A model generated the notes under the pieces. The model ran no database searches, was not told where the DNA came from, and worked only from the letters and a program-made list of their open reading frames with translations. The translations under genes were made by a program, and so were the position numbers. 64,000 nt of DNA from Fragilaria crotonensis (taxonomy: Eukaryota; Bacillariophyta; Fragilariophyceae; Fragilariales; Fragilariaceae), in the NCBI GenBank assembly GCA_022925895.1, contig JAKSYS010000217.1:21851-85850 (forward strand), read 5' to 3'. Below are positions 45,001 through 56,606 of the stretch, one piece after another (the first letter of the stretch is position 1; each line of letters begins with the position of its first letter).

Positions 45001-45629
45001 GCCGATTGATAGTTGATTCTGCTCTCAATGCATCTAACAGTTGTGCTCGGCGGGTTTCCAAGTTCCCATTTACTTCAAGCCCTCGCAGAATCAGCTCATT
45101 TTGTCACCAGCCTGGAAAAAGATGACCTTTGAATTGCATTTGTTGGACAGTAGTGAATGGATTGGGGATCACATGTTGAGCCTTGCGAGGGTATGGTGAT
45201 TTCAACATCCGAGCGAGTTATCTGGGATTCAGCTTGTAGTATCTCATCTAGTGGCTGCCCCCTTCCACATCAGAAGGTGCTATATGTTAACTAAATTTTC
45301 ACATGTTAAGGGTTACCGGATAATGGCCTACGACTTGTGCATTTGGACAATGTAAATATTTTTGTTAACAAATATGTTAAGTACACAATAAACGGTTACT
45401 TTAAACCATATCATAAACATGTGGGGTGTTAAACAAAACATTTATAGTTACAGACGCTAACGTTTTGTTATCACCTAATACATTTGTATGATGCTGATAA
45501 GCCATTGGTGTTGACTATCCTGTTGTGTAATGACTATATATGTTGATAAGTCTGTTTCATAGGAACTATATATGTGGTCTTCTCTGTTGCAAAGTAACTA
45601 TATATGGTGAACCTTCATTCTGATATAAT

Positions 45630-46410
45630 CTTGAAAATTGAAATGGTGAGAAGACGTTGCCACCAAATTCCGAGGAGGCCGTTACATTTGCCTGCGTGTG
45701 GAGTTTTCAAAACACTTTGAAATTCCATGAACGGTCATGAGGGCGCCGAGATAGTCAACAAAATGTGTCGGCCAAAATGCACCTGGTTCCAGTCATCCAA
45801 CTTGAAAATCGAAATCGCAAGACGACGTTGCCACCGAATTCCGAGGAAGCCGTCGCATTAACCGGAGTGCGGCGTTTCGTGTCGGCCAACATGCATCTGG
45901 TTCCAGGCATCCAACTTGAAAATCGAAATCGCAAGAAGACGTCGCCACCGAATTCCGAGGAAGCCATCGCAATTGCCTGAGTGCGGCGTTTCCAAAACAC
46001 TTCAAAATTCCATGAACAGTCATGAGGTCGTCGAGATAGCCAACAAAATGTGTTGGCCAACATGCATCTGGTTCCAGGCTTCCAACTTGAAAATCGAAAT
46101 CGCGAGAACACGTCGCCGCCGAATTCCGAGGAGGTCGTCGCAATCACCTGAGTGCGGCGTTTCCAAAACACTTCGAAATTCCATGAATGGTCATGAGGGC
46201 TCCCGAGATAGTCAACAAAATGTGTTGACCAAAATGCATCTGGTTCCAGTCATCCAACTTGCAAATCGAAATCGCGAGAAGACGTCGCCACCAAATTCTG
46301 AGGAGGCCGTCGCATTTGCCTGAGTGCAGAGTTTCCAAAACACTTTGAAATTTGAAGAACATACAAAAGGTAGTTGAGATAGCCAACAAAATGTGTTGGC
46401 CAAAATGGAT
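45630..46410. repeat. 171-bp tandem repeat, five copies
   Basis: Units start with CTTGAAAATCGAAATCGC or a variant at 45630, 45801, 45915, 46086 and 46258. Unit lengths are 171, 114, 171, 172 and about 153 bp. The 114-bp copy lacks an internal 57-bp piece. Each unit contains CCACCGAATTCCGAGGA and CATCTGGTTCCAG. Long frames stay open on both strands because the unit and the deletion are multiples of three. The repeats differ by scattered substitutions, so the array is not very recent. Confidence 0.85.
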
Positions 46411-48490
46411 CAAGCAAATCAAGCAGCATTCAGATTTCTGCGTGGTGGATTCGCTGTAGCTTCCTGGCTACTACAATTCAACACCTTGCATTCCTCCCTA
46501 GCCATTGCTTCTCCTGTATTTGCGTCACAGATGTTCCATCACCTTTCATCACCGCTCTCATCTGATGAAGACGACAACATGCTTGCAGTGTAATTTATGG
46601 CAATTTGTTTTGTGGTACTTGGTGCGTTTGAATGAAAAGAATCGTGCAATTTTCAAGCAATACGAGTGAGTACTGCCGTTGCTTGTTTTATTATTCAGCC
46701 ATGTACATGATTCAAAATTTATTCTCTATATTGCAAAATGAATACGTGCATTACATTGATATTCTTCATTCTTGGATGTTACATTCCTGTCGTTGCAACA
46801 AGACTTGCATCAAGTTTCGTGACCGGTTTTGGTTTGCAATTTGAGGTGCTTTTTGTCGACATGAGCAACGCATCAAGATGATGCAAATGCTACCATTACA
46901 CTTGAAAGTACCCGTTAAGTTGATAGAGACTTTGACTAGACTAAGTTACTGTATCGTAGTATTGGTAGATTCGCAAAGTTTTCAGACAATTTCCGTCAAA
47001 ATTGCTTGATCTTTTGAACTGTTTGTAGTTCTTCATCAGGTCAATCCCCATTGACATCGTTGTCAGCATCCTGCATTCATCTGGGCCGAGTCATCACAAA
47101 GATGTAGACTTTAATGGCTTCCACAAGATGAAGAAGAAGACCTCAAATTCTGCCGGCAATGGAGAGAAGCCGACATTCTTGTTGATTGAGATCATAGAGC
47201 GCTGACAAGTGATGAGAAAAAACACAATTGTTTGATCATGTCAAATGATTTTTTGATCACAGTCAGAGATGGTTGGTTCAGAATACACTTGTCACAACCA
47301 ACAACATAAATGTGATGATAACAAAAACCCATAGGCAAAAAAGTATGGACATTAGATGAATGGTATACAATAAACAACATAAAGGACACGACATGACAAT
47401 TCAGATTTTGCAATGATGATGCAGACAACAAATATGGCATCAATGAACAACATATACTTCAATGGAACCATATCAAAATTTCACATGTGGTACCTTGGCC
47501 AAATTTAATCGACTATTGCATATGGTTACCAAATATGTTTTGACTTACAATGATAAAATTGAACATGTTGAGCAGGTAACATGCACAAACGTAACATTTG
47601 AATTTAAATTGTGACGTAAAAACAATATATTTAACGTTAGGCAATATCACGTTTACTAATGCCAATATATATATAACTATTTACAATATATGTATCACCA
47701 CTCACAAAAACGTTAACATATAATGACATAGTTAACATTCTGCACCTTCTGATGCAATGTTTCAAGAAGCTCCTTGACCTCAACCTGCATCGATGCAACT
47801 CTTTCTGGCATCGCCATCGGTTTATGGAAACACATTCAGTCAGGATTGTTTGAGTGGTGGTGGCACCATCGGATGCATAGAGTAGCATTCGGAGTGGCCA
47901 GTGAGTTCGACTCGGTTGCACATCCAGTGCATGGTAAACAAGTGTGCACCTTGGCAGGACCGCCCTTGCAAAGTCCCTTCCAATGTGCCGATAAATCACA
48001 GTTAGTCATACAAGAAAGGGTTTGAAGCCCTCCATCTCCTTCGGCATTAATGCCTTCTTGTCAGAGGGGTCATCAAGAAATTAAAAGAGAGTGCCGAATT
48101 CTTTAAATGTCTAGTTCGTCTCGCGACCCATCATAATCTTTAGTGGAATACACAAATTCCGCGATTGAGCACTCATTGTTGCTGGATTATCAAGAAGGGG
48201 GCGCTTGGTCAAAGGGCATCGAGCTGCAAGGTCGGTGATCTTGACCCCACCAGCAATTATGGAGAGGTTTTTACTAGAGAGTGAAGCACCGTCGATTGAT
48301 GAGGCAACAGATATGCTCTCGTCTTGCCAATGTCATCAAGATAAAATGCTCTGGTTATGCAGAGCATTGCCTGAGCATAGTTAAACCTATTTGCCTCGCC
48401 CTTTGTTGTTACTTTTACACTGTACGGACAATACTTCTGAGCAAACCATTCAACAGTTGCAGGTTGCAGCAGTTCATTTGATCTCCGACT
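46411..48490. other. Non-coding or unrecognised DNA
   Basis: A 63-codon frame from the ATG at 46405 (MDQANQAAFRFLRGG) abuts the tandem array but has no other support. The remainder is AT-rich with short frames only, and TATATATA-like stretches near 47640-47730. Confidence 0.35.
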
Positions 48491-49720
48491 TCAACGGAAT
48501 AATGGAGCCTCTGAACCGCTCGACTCCACAAGTCTCCACTCGCCTGAAAACATCAATAGCTTCATAAAAAAAGGGTTCCTCCAGCCACGTCCATCTCTGG
48601 AAGTATGCTGAATGGTGTAAAGATGGTCACTCACAAATGCTTGCGGGCTAGCTTTAACAAATGTGGTTGGAATAGGTTTAACAAATGTGGTTGGAATACG
48701 AGATGATTCCATATTACTTTGGCAAGCAACTTGAGCACCAGTCCAATATGCACTCCATCTTCGATTGGGCCGTTCAGTGACACTATTGATGGCACCTAAC
48801 AATTCATGGTGATACGACGCAGCTGCAGCTTGTGAGGCTTTCTTTTTCTCCTCCTCCTCATCAGCTTGTCAGATTCCATTCTTGAAGGATGCCTATCTTC
48901 TCCTTCAGTAGTTGAATCACTTGATACTTTGCTGTTAAGTTATTGCTTACCGACATCGCACCTGTCCTTGTGTTGTGAGCAGCAGTGTCATCTCTGTCGA
49001 CAACGTTGGTTGAAGTTAGTAGAAGTATAGTGCTAGTAGTAGTGTCATTATCAGCTACATTGCAATCACGGATAGGAGCAACAAGAATATCATCATCACC
49101 TTCATTGTTGTTTCCATTTCCTTTGTCATCTTCGATGTCAGTTGCAGCAGTAGAGCTGCCGCTGCTACTATCCAAGCTGCTATCCGAGTCGTTGTTTATT
49201 GCGACAACAGACATTATAGGTCCCCTCCTACAATACTCCTTGCATAACTTTGTCGGATGCGAGAGAGACGAATGGCTTGCCGTACAAACCAGTCTTGTTC
49301 ATGCTCTTGAAGACTTTATACACCGGTCTGGTGGAAGAGAATCCCACACATTGCAAGCGTGACAAAAAAAGAATCCATCTCCCTTGAATGAAAAATGGCG
49401 GGAAATCCCATAGTCTGAACAGGTTGGGAGTCTTCCTCTCAACATTCGCTCAACCTAACTTGGAGGGGTAGCTCCCACACGGCGTAGAGCACTGGGAAGC
49501 GTGGCCAAATCTTCTTCTCATTGAATCTGACATCTCGTTCTTCTCCTCGGTGGAGTGGCAGTTCTGCTTATGGTGGCTTCTCCTTGCACCGAAGTTGTGT
49601 TTGATAACTTTCTCTTTTGCCGTTGTCGTGACGTTTCCTCCCGAGCTGCGCGTCCATATGATGCTTCTGTGTAGAAGACATCATGCCCCGAGCGCGTTTT
49701 GACCATGCCACCAACAACAA
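48491..49720 (-). pseudogene. Hypothetical protein region, probably mobile-element derived
   Basis: Three minus-strand frames in order could be parts of one gene. The first, near 49710-49518, is basic (MVKTRSGHDVFYTEASYGRA...KRKLSN). The second, 49214-48861, is a Ser/Asp/Asn-rich low-complexity piece ending in a coiled-coil-like YQVIQLLKEKIGILQ. The third, ending at 48491, reads LLGAINSVTERPNRRWSAYW. A 20-base direct repeat near 48657-48697 duplicates the codons for PTTFVK. No intron borders are clear and I recognise no domain. Confidence 0.3.
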
Positions 49721-49984
49721 GAGAAGCAAAGAAAAGCTTTTGTTGAGAGGACACGACGAGGTTGCACAACCGAATATGCGAATCATCGATCAAACGAGAT
49801 CTTTTGTATACTAGGCATGCACGTAGACTATGCTGTAGAATTATCTGCCGTTGTTTTCTACACCCACCGAATGATATTTTCCTGAATGACCAATACGTGT
49901 ATGATAGATTGAAAGCAACATTTTGAGGAAACCCGGATTTATAAAAAAATTAATCTTGACCGACCGCCCTTCAAGTCAGAACGT

Positions 49985-50065
49985 ACTTTTGCACCCAGCC
50001 AAGTTGTGCGTTAGCCCGTGTAATGGTGGTACGGGCAAACGCACAACTCGGCTGAGTGCAAAAGT
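49985..50065. repeat. 81-nt near-perfect hairpin
   Basis: Arms 49985-50019 and 50031-50065 (35 bases each) pair with about four mismatches around an 11-base loop. Left arm begins ACTTTTGCACCCAGCC; right arm ends GGCTGAGTGCAAAAGT. It lies outside any gene. Either a tiny foldback element or a small-RNA precursor. Confidence 0.7.
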
Positions 50066-50639
50066 AGAGCGGGGTAAAGTTACTTAGGAAAATGATTTAT
50101 TTAGAGGTGTTCGCGACCGTTACGGCGAGGGAATTTTGGGTCATCCACCCTTGGGTCGCTATTGATTATTTGAATATCGTCCTGGCGGTTTTGGGAGATT
50201 TTGTCTTCGAGATGAAAACAGGGTAGGACAAAAATCGTCATCCTTCAGACAAAGATACCGCATAATGTCATCTACAGCGTGTATCTCCACTAATTTTATC
50301 AACAAGAAACGTTGGAAAGATATGTTTTAATTACAAAGCCATTCATCCAAGAGGAATACGTTCACTTGCGTTTTTCTCAAAGAATTTGAAACCGGACGCT
50401 ATTGTGTACCGCCAAAAACTTGTCCTCGTTTGTGTCCTAAATATTTTTCCATGTGGGTTGCACGTAGCGGTACCCATCTATCCCTCGTGCAACTTCCTAC
50501 TTACTTTAAACGGAGTAATAATTGAGAACTCAGAATACTCGGGAGTTCAAGCAATCCGATTGCAACTTGATATTGGATTGCCAGTTACCTGTCCTTGTAA
50601 TTAGGAGCAGGCTTAGGGAAAAATATACCGGTACGAATG

Positions 50640-51240
50640 GTATACTAGTATACCAGTATATTATACTGGTATACTACAGCTCTGATGCAGTACATAATAT
50701 GTACTGCAGCTCCGACCCTGATAAATATTACAAGATACTGCAGCTATCACAATAAACTGCCGGTGTACTGCAGCTCCAATACTGCTACTGCAGCTCCAAA
50801 AACAATACCGCGGTATTCCTGGTATACTCAAATAATGGCAATACTGTAGTACATAACACCATACAGATGGTGTATTGTAGTTTGTGTAGGTACACGTACT
50901 CGGATTATTGAGTACTCCAGTACTGTGATGACTAATACTACTATCTACTGTCTTCTACTACTACGATCTACTGTCTTCTACTACTACAGGACTGAATACT
51001 CCAGTACTTTGCTTCTGCATCCTACAGTACCTGCCGCCTGCGGTACTTTTCGAGCAGCGGTACATACTGCAAATACTGGTATATTACTACAGCTCGAAAA
51101 AGGTATCCAGTATCGCAAACAGTATACTGCTGCTCAACAGTATTTCTGTCAGTATATTTCAGCTCTTTCACAGTACTGGTAGATGTACTGGTGCACCCTA
51201 GGAAGGCCGGTATGGTATTTGGTAATATTTTCCCTAAGCC
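50640..51240. repeat. TACTGCAGCT-rich tract with a 27-bp palindrome
   Basis: TACTGCAGCT or a close variant recurs many times, mixed with GTATACTGG and CTACTACTAC runs. At 50648-50674 two 13-base arms (GTATACCAGTATA) pair around one T. No gene is seen. It is simple-sequence expansion, with possible structure-forming capacity. Confidence 0.6.
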
Positions 51241-51776
51241 TGATTAGGAGTATGATGATTGGGGCCAGGAACCAGGAACTCACAGATTCATAGGTCCTAC
51301 TACGTCCTATGCATTTTACGCATTCGCATTATTGCACCTGCACTTATCTTTACCTGGAGCGGCAGGGCTTGGAACGCGCATGCACTTCTCAGAGAATCTC
51401 GCATACAGCTAGAATTTTGTGTTAGGATTAGACCTTCTCATATCACAGAGAAATCCAAACTACGTGGAACGATCCCAAAACCTCAAACACCTATAATTTT
51501 CAGGTACCAAATACCCAAATCATCTTTTTTTTTGGCGGGATGCGATTTTTTTCAATTCTTCGCGCCAGAAATGGGCGACAGTCAAATCCCCAAAAACACA
51601 AATTCTTGTCAAACTCAAATTGAGGTTGACCAGAATTTGGTCATGATACCCAGAACCTCAAATTTCCGTTCACGTTCAAGTCTACGGACAAAAACATACC
51701 AGCTTCTTTCGAAACGCACAGAGCTCTCAACACAAGAATCAGAAGTTTTTCACACTGCAATTCATCGCATCCTCTC
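51241..51776. other. Unassigned sequence upstream of the Myb-like gene
   Basis: An open frame runs from 51259 through the next gene in a different register, but its residues look random and it has no start context. It is probably the promoter and 5' leader. Confidence 0.35.
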
Positions 51777-52058
51777 ATGCCTCCCAGGAAGAAGAGAGGC
51801 CCGGGCTTCTCCCAAACGGAGCTGGACTCCCTCCTTGATGTCATTGAAGAGATTCTACCCATTGGAATGGGAGAATGGGATGATGTTGAAAGGCAGCATC
51901 ACAGTATGTACCCTGACCGTGATAGGAGCCGAGATGCCTTGCGCCGAAAGTTTGCAAAGCTTTATCTTGAGAAGACTCAACTGGAGACCCAAACTGTCCT
52001 CCAGATGTGAGAAGAGCGAAGAGAATCTACGAATTGATTAAAAACAAGACAGACTGTT
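51777..52058 (+). CDS. Small Myb/SANT-like protein (one frameshift)
   Basis: ATG at 51777. The protein is about 94 residues: MPPRKKRGPGFSQTELDSLL, then EEILPIGMGEWDDVERQH, then RSRDALRRKFAKLYLEKT. Near 51977 the frame moves by one, giving DPNCPPDVRRAKRIYELIKN and a stop at 52058. The tryptophan-spaced helices (FSQTELDSLL..W..V...LRRKF) match a Myb/SANT-type or DUF6818-like DNA-binding module common in stramenopile repeats. Such small proteins often accompany transposases. A mobile-element origin is likely but not shown. Confidence 0.5.
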
Positions 52059-52375
52059 GACTGAATGGCCCGCATCCCCCACTCGGCAGATTGCCGCATA
52101 GCAGTTGCTTCCCTGTTCATTCTAACACCTCTGGCAAACTCAGCAACATTATTGGCAGCAGGATCCTGTTGACTCCCTAATAACTGCCTGATAAGTTCTG
52201 ATATTTTCAATGCTGGGAATCCCGATGGCTGAAAGTGGCTCATTTTAAGAACCTCAACTAAAATTCGTCGACCGAACCGAAGGTGAGGCTGACGGACGTT
52301 GCAGTCATCCCAAAGATAGTAATCTGCAGCACCATACTTGAGCCCTTGTCCTGGTCCATGCAAGACACATACCAA
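51977..52375 (-). pseudogene. Possible transposase C-terminal fragment
   Basis: A minus-strand frame of 132 codons reads YYLWDDCNVRQPHLRFGRRI and later MRQSAEWGMRAIQSTVCLVF. AEWGMRAIQS resembles the end of DDE proteins of the PIF/Harbinger type, where such a helix follows the last catalytic residue. The rest is not convincing. It overlaps the Myb-like gene tail by about 80 bases on the other strand. Harbinger elements do pair a DDE protein with a Myb-like one, which is the only extra support. Confidence 0.3.
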
Positions 52376-53032
52376 GGCAGTCTGTTGCTTTCATCATTGG
52401 TCGTCCTCCTCGGTTGATCACCTGATCATTGTAGTTGCAAATGATTGAACCATCAGCGGAACCAAAGGTGAATGCGTATCATACAACTCACTCAGCAGGC
52501 AACAACCAATTGAATACTTCAAAGGTTAAGCCTGTCAGGTAATTAACGCCTGATCATTACCTGAGTTGAACAGCGTTTTCCACGCACTTTGAAGCGTCTT
52601 GAAGCGAAACACGAGAATACGACGTTGGCGCAATCGGCGCTGCAGTGACCAGAGATTCTTTAGGAACTTCCGATACCTTGAATGGACTTGAAATGAATTC
52701 TTCTTGGTTTCTCTGCGGTAGAGAGGAAAGCAGCATCATGTCAATGTCATCCACATGGTGGAGATGAGGTACTAACAGCAGCGGAGCACAGGTGCGGTGG
52801 ATTGTCTGGTGTTCTTGGATGGTAAAATTAATACTCGTGTTTGAGTTTTAGGATTCTACGTATGATATCACACCATTTCCTCAAAACACTGTTTTTCATT
52901 TTACATGTGTTAGTGTAACATGTATTGCATGTCGTACACATGGAAAACATGACTTCAATACATGTACAACGGAAGAAATGGCTATTTGAGAATTTGAGGT
53001 TTTGGGATTACTACACCTAGAAAAGCTTTCCA
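52376..53032. other. Non-coding interval
   Basis: Short frames only; ACATGTGTTAGTGTAACATGT (52903) and neighbouring ACATGT words form small palindromes. No gene is seen. Confidence 0.35.
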
Positions 53033-53968
53033 ATGAAAACTCTCTTTGCGACCATTCAACTCCTCGCCATGCTCCTGTGGACTGCAGAAGCTGGTAGCAG
53101 TGTTCAGTCGACCACCTTTCCCCGCATAAAGCTCACGCCAACTAACGAAGTGGATCCTTTCAAAGGCGTGGCTTTTGCCAGCGGCAAGGTCGACGTGACG
53201 TGATTGCAACGACTCGTCGTTCCAATGGCAGGTTTGTATCAAGGCCAGTGTGGAAGGCTTTATTCTGGTCTTCTCCATCTCCATACTGGCACGATCTCCG
53301 AGAACGGAAGTGTCGTTGTCGACTTCAGCAGCATGCTAAGCAGCACTTCTCAGATTTCAATGGCTGTGTTACGGTTGCCAAGCTGTCTTCGATAGCATCA
53401 AACTCAATCCGGTGAGAATGTACCGCGGCGTTGAAGTCTTTGTCATTAATTCAACTCTCGCTTGCTAACCCTATATGTGCTCGATATCTCAGGACCGCTT
53501 TTATGTGAATGCCCACGTTGCCAGCGCGCCAGTCAGATTGAAGAACCTCGCGATTCGCGGGCAGCTCCTTCAGGAATTCAAGACCACGGTCGTCCTTCCG
53601 AGGAAGTCTCCCGTTTGTGGGAAAGGAGGGCATCGGGCGTGGCGACTATCAAATTTGAATCCGCCGGTACCGTTATTTGCGTTGACGCCACTATTCAGGG
53701 CTTCGACCCAGTTCTTGGCCATCTTCACAATGCCCAATCTGGTGTGAACGGTCCAGTCGTTGTGAACTTTTCTAGCACAAAGGTTGCGCCTGGTCGATTC
53801 CTGGGATGCATCACCGTTGCTAACCCACCCGTGGCTGGCCAGCCTTCGGTCCAGACCGTTTTGGACATTCTCGATGACCCATCGGACTACTATTTCAATT
53901 TCCACGCTGGTGCCCCGCAGACTCCCGATTTCAATGTTGCGATTCGCGGTCAATTGGACGAGATCTAA
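53033..53968 (+). CDS. Secreted protein with two CHRD domains, one intron (frameshifted)
   Basis: The ATG at 53033 gives the signal peptide MKTLFATIQLLAMLLWTAEA. CHRD domains are named after chordin; their role in algae is unknown. The first domain shows HLHTGTISENGSVVVDFSS and ends AIRGQL after an 81-nt intron (53412-53492, CCG|GTGAGA ... TCTCAG|GAC) that leads to DRFYVNAHVASAP. The second domain shows HLHNAQSGVNGPVVVNFSS, GCITVANPP, YYFNFHAG and AIRGQLDEI, then stops. Frames change about four times (near 53195, 53225, 53340, 53580), so the printed DNA does not give one frame even though the domain order is intact. Probably extracellular. It may be a recent pseudogene or contain sequence errors. 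Confidence 0.6.
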
Positions 53969-54984
53969 AACAAGCAGCAGTGATGAAACGTGTGGGTCAT
54001 TTTGTAAACTGTCAGTGCATGAGTAAGACTAGCGTATTAAAAAACAACTACGTGAAGCAGTAGTTTTACAGTGCTGTTGCAATTTGGTTCATATACCAGT
54101 AGGGTGTCGAAACACAACTGGAAATCACTTTGTTGAATCATCACGATCTTTTTGGTTTTGACGCTGCTGATTGTTGCGACGACAAAGCCTCCGCGAGACA
54201 CAGGGAATGAAGCTTATTGTACCCTGCACAATCAAGGCTTTCCCATCCAGTGAAATAAGACAGATATTGCGGTCTCCGTCTACCCTCGTTCTGAGCCGAT
54301 GACAATAAAGAGGTTGATTACACCAGCGTTTTTCCAGCGCGCGAAGACGTCGATATTCTGATTTCTGATGCTAGAACAATTTCTAAAGTTAATACGTAGT
54401 AGTCATTTGTGTCCCTTTCCTACGTGTAGTGTCATATGAACGACAATACAGAGTTTGGGAGTTGGGAGTTGGGAACATCGCCGGTGACGATATCGATACG
54501 CTCCAAGATTCGCTGTGGAAAATGTCAATCTCGATTTTGGCGGCAAAACTACCTCGAACGCCTCAAGTAAGTTGACGATATAAACGGATAGTATGAATAA
54601 AAGACACCGTATATATCAGCACTGTACTCCGAGTACTCCACACTTGAGTAGCATTCCACTGTTCCTTCGGCGGCAAATCAGCATTTGAAAGTGATAATCT
54701 TGACTCGAAAGCGAAATAAATGTTTCAAAACAAGGATTATACTTATCGTGGCAGTTAAAATGCTGCGCCTGACACGTTGTCCCAACGTAGTATGTCATAC
54801 AATATCGACCTTGTGATCGCACATCCAGACGCCTGATGGTCCGACTTCCTTTATCGTTGTTGTTGTTGAATCAAAATCGCCAGGTTGTGAACAACACCTC
54901 AACTCTTACGCGTTTCAAAGAATAGCAGCAGGATCCCCTCACTTTTGTACCACTTCAATAGAACTAACTCACACTCTGAGTAGC
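53969..54984. other. Intergenic spacer
   Basis: No supported gene. AACTAACTCACACT lies close before the next ATG. Nothing else seen. Confidence 0.4.
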
Positions 54985-55752
54985 ATGAATCTCCTTTGTT
55001 GCTACGATTCGGCATTTCGGATGCAATGGGATTCGGAGGACGAGGATTCGATCCTTCTGTATCAACAAAAACAGGTGGAGCAGGATCATTCGAATCATGT
55101 TGATTTCGCTCTTAAAGATCGATCCGCCTTGTTGGGATTGGCAGACAGCACGACATGCTATTCGTTTGGATATGACAGTGACTTTTTATTAGCCGACGAC
55201 ACTGTCGACGAATATCTCGAATACGTGGGCGTGGATGATGACGTTGATGACGAGAGAAGTATCGAGCCCCCAATCCGACTGATTTCATTTGAAATTAATG
55301 ATGATCGTGATGATGCTGCAGGTCAGAATCCCACCACCGCAGACAAGACCTGGAAAGGCATGACGGACTATGTTCCTTACAAATATTCTCCAGAGGAAGA
55401 GATTCCTAAAATTCTGATTGAACCCCTCACTCACGATGAGAGACTCGCCATGAACAAATTGTTAATGCTAGTGCCGAATAACCAAGACTCGTCATCCGTC
55501 ACAGACTCGTCCAACAAGAAGAACGGTATTACAGCAACAGAAGCAACGGATTCAAATATTCATCATTTACATTGCAAGGAATCGCAATTCAAAATGGTGG
55601 AAATATACAAGGATCCCTTGACTGGTCGGAACATTACAAAGGTGCATCACATTGTTGGCGTTAAAGAAACGAAACGATCGCGGTTGTTGCAAAAAATGGA
55701 CCGCCTGTCGTCGTTGCTGCGAGTCCGAAAGCAACAAGTTGCGGATACCTAA
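54985..55752 (+). CDS. Hypothetical acidic protein
   Basis: 255 codons from ATG to stop without interruption, in a region where other frames are closed. N-terminal two thirds are strongly acidic (EDEDSILLY, VDEYLEYVGVDDDVDDERS). The C-terminal 60 residues are basic with a possible helix (RSRLLQKMDRLSSLLRVRKQ). No signal peptide, membrane span or known domain. Length and composition bias argue for a real gene. The function is unknown. Confidence 0.55.
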   Translation: MNLLCCYDSAFRMQWDSEDEDSILLYQQKQVEQDHSNHVDFALKDRSALLGLADSTTCYSFGYDSDFLLADDTVDEYLEYVGVDDDVDDERSIEPPIRLISFEINDDRDDAAGQNPTTADKTWKGMTDYVPYKYSPEEEIPKILIEPLTHDERLAMNKLLMLVPNNQDSSSVTDSSNKKNGITATEATDSNIHHLHCKESQFKMVEIYKDPLTGRNITKVHHIVGVKETKRSRLLQKMDRLSSLLRVRKQQVADT

Positions 55753-56606
55753 GGCAAGCCAGGGTTTCTGACATGAATGGATGCAAATGTGTGTGTGAAT
55801 GCTTGCATATGTGTGCATGCCTACAGGATTGGACGCCGACGAGGACAGCATGCACACATGCACACACACTTTCAGGTGAGACCTTGGCAATAGATTTGAC
55901 ACAATGTGCATGATTTGGATGATAGAGTTCCTTCTTCCTGCAGCTAGGATATGCGAGGCCCAGGCTGGCTGTTCTCACTATGGGGAGATGGGTCACTTGT
56001 ACAATAGCAAAAGAAATGGGGAACGGATAATCTCGTTCCCGGAGTATCGATTAATGGGAAAATTAGTGATTGGTGTTGGAAAACTAGTTTTTTCATGCTT
56101 AAAAATGACCTTCGTTGACGATGTGCAGATCAATTTTCGGCCAGATCATGTTCGGTTTTACCGCAAAGAACCGAGCACTTTGTTGCAAATGTCGACTCCG
56201 ATGCTAATTCGCCGTACTGGCCAAACCACTTACCACCTGGGACTGACAAGATTGGCATGATGGACTCCAACATGGGAGTTTGCGAGCCTGAATACAAGTT
56301 TGCAGGATTCAAAGAAGTCGTTTCATAATGTAATAAATATTGATCCTATCATCAGTTACATCACAGTAAATCGACCAGACGATAAGTTAGCTAAATAGCA
56401 GATATTCATGAATTTCATCCAAAGATGAAGGGTAGGAAGGCGATTCCCAAGAGCAGCGGTGACAGTGCGTGGTCATGCTACGTTTTGCACAGAAGGTCCG
56501 GAATGAAAGTCACTTGTTGACACTGTGAGGATCATGAATGGGGCTACAGCAGAGCGGAGTTGTGGCGTGTTCGCAATGACTCCGCACACCCTGTAATACA
56601 GCCTGA
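55753..56606. other. Intergenic spacer
   Basis: GTGTGTGAATGCTTGCATATGTGTGCATGC (55788 on) and ATGCACACATGCACACACAC (about 55850) form a GT/CA-rich inverted pair of simple repeats. No supported gene. Confidence 0.4.

Noticed and set aside
45916-46323. Basic 135-codon protein on the plus strand of the tandem repeat
   Set aside because: Open frames occur on both strands of the array purely because unit length is divisible by three. No start context or domain.
45630-46410. CRISPR-like array
   Set aside because: Units are 171 bp and diverged along their whole length, with no constant repeat and variable spacer, and the genome is eukaryotic.
49985-50065. tRNA gene
   Set aside because: The hairpin is one long stem, with no cloverleaf arms and no TTCGA-type loop.
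51259-52041. 260-codon frame overlapping the Myb-like gene
   Set aside because: Its residues have no family character, while the frame of MPPRKKRGPGF gives a recognisable module.
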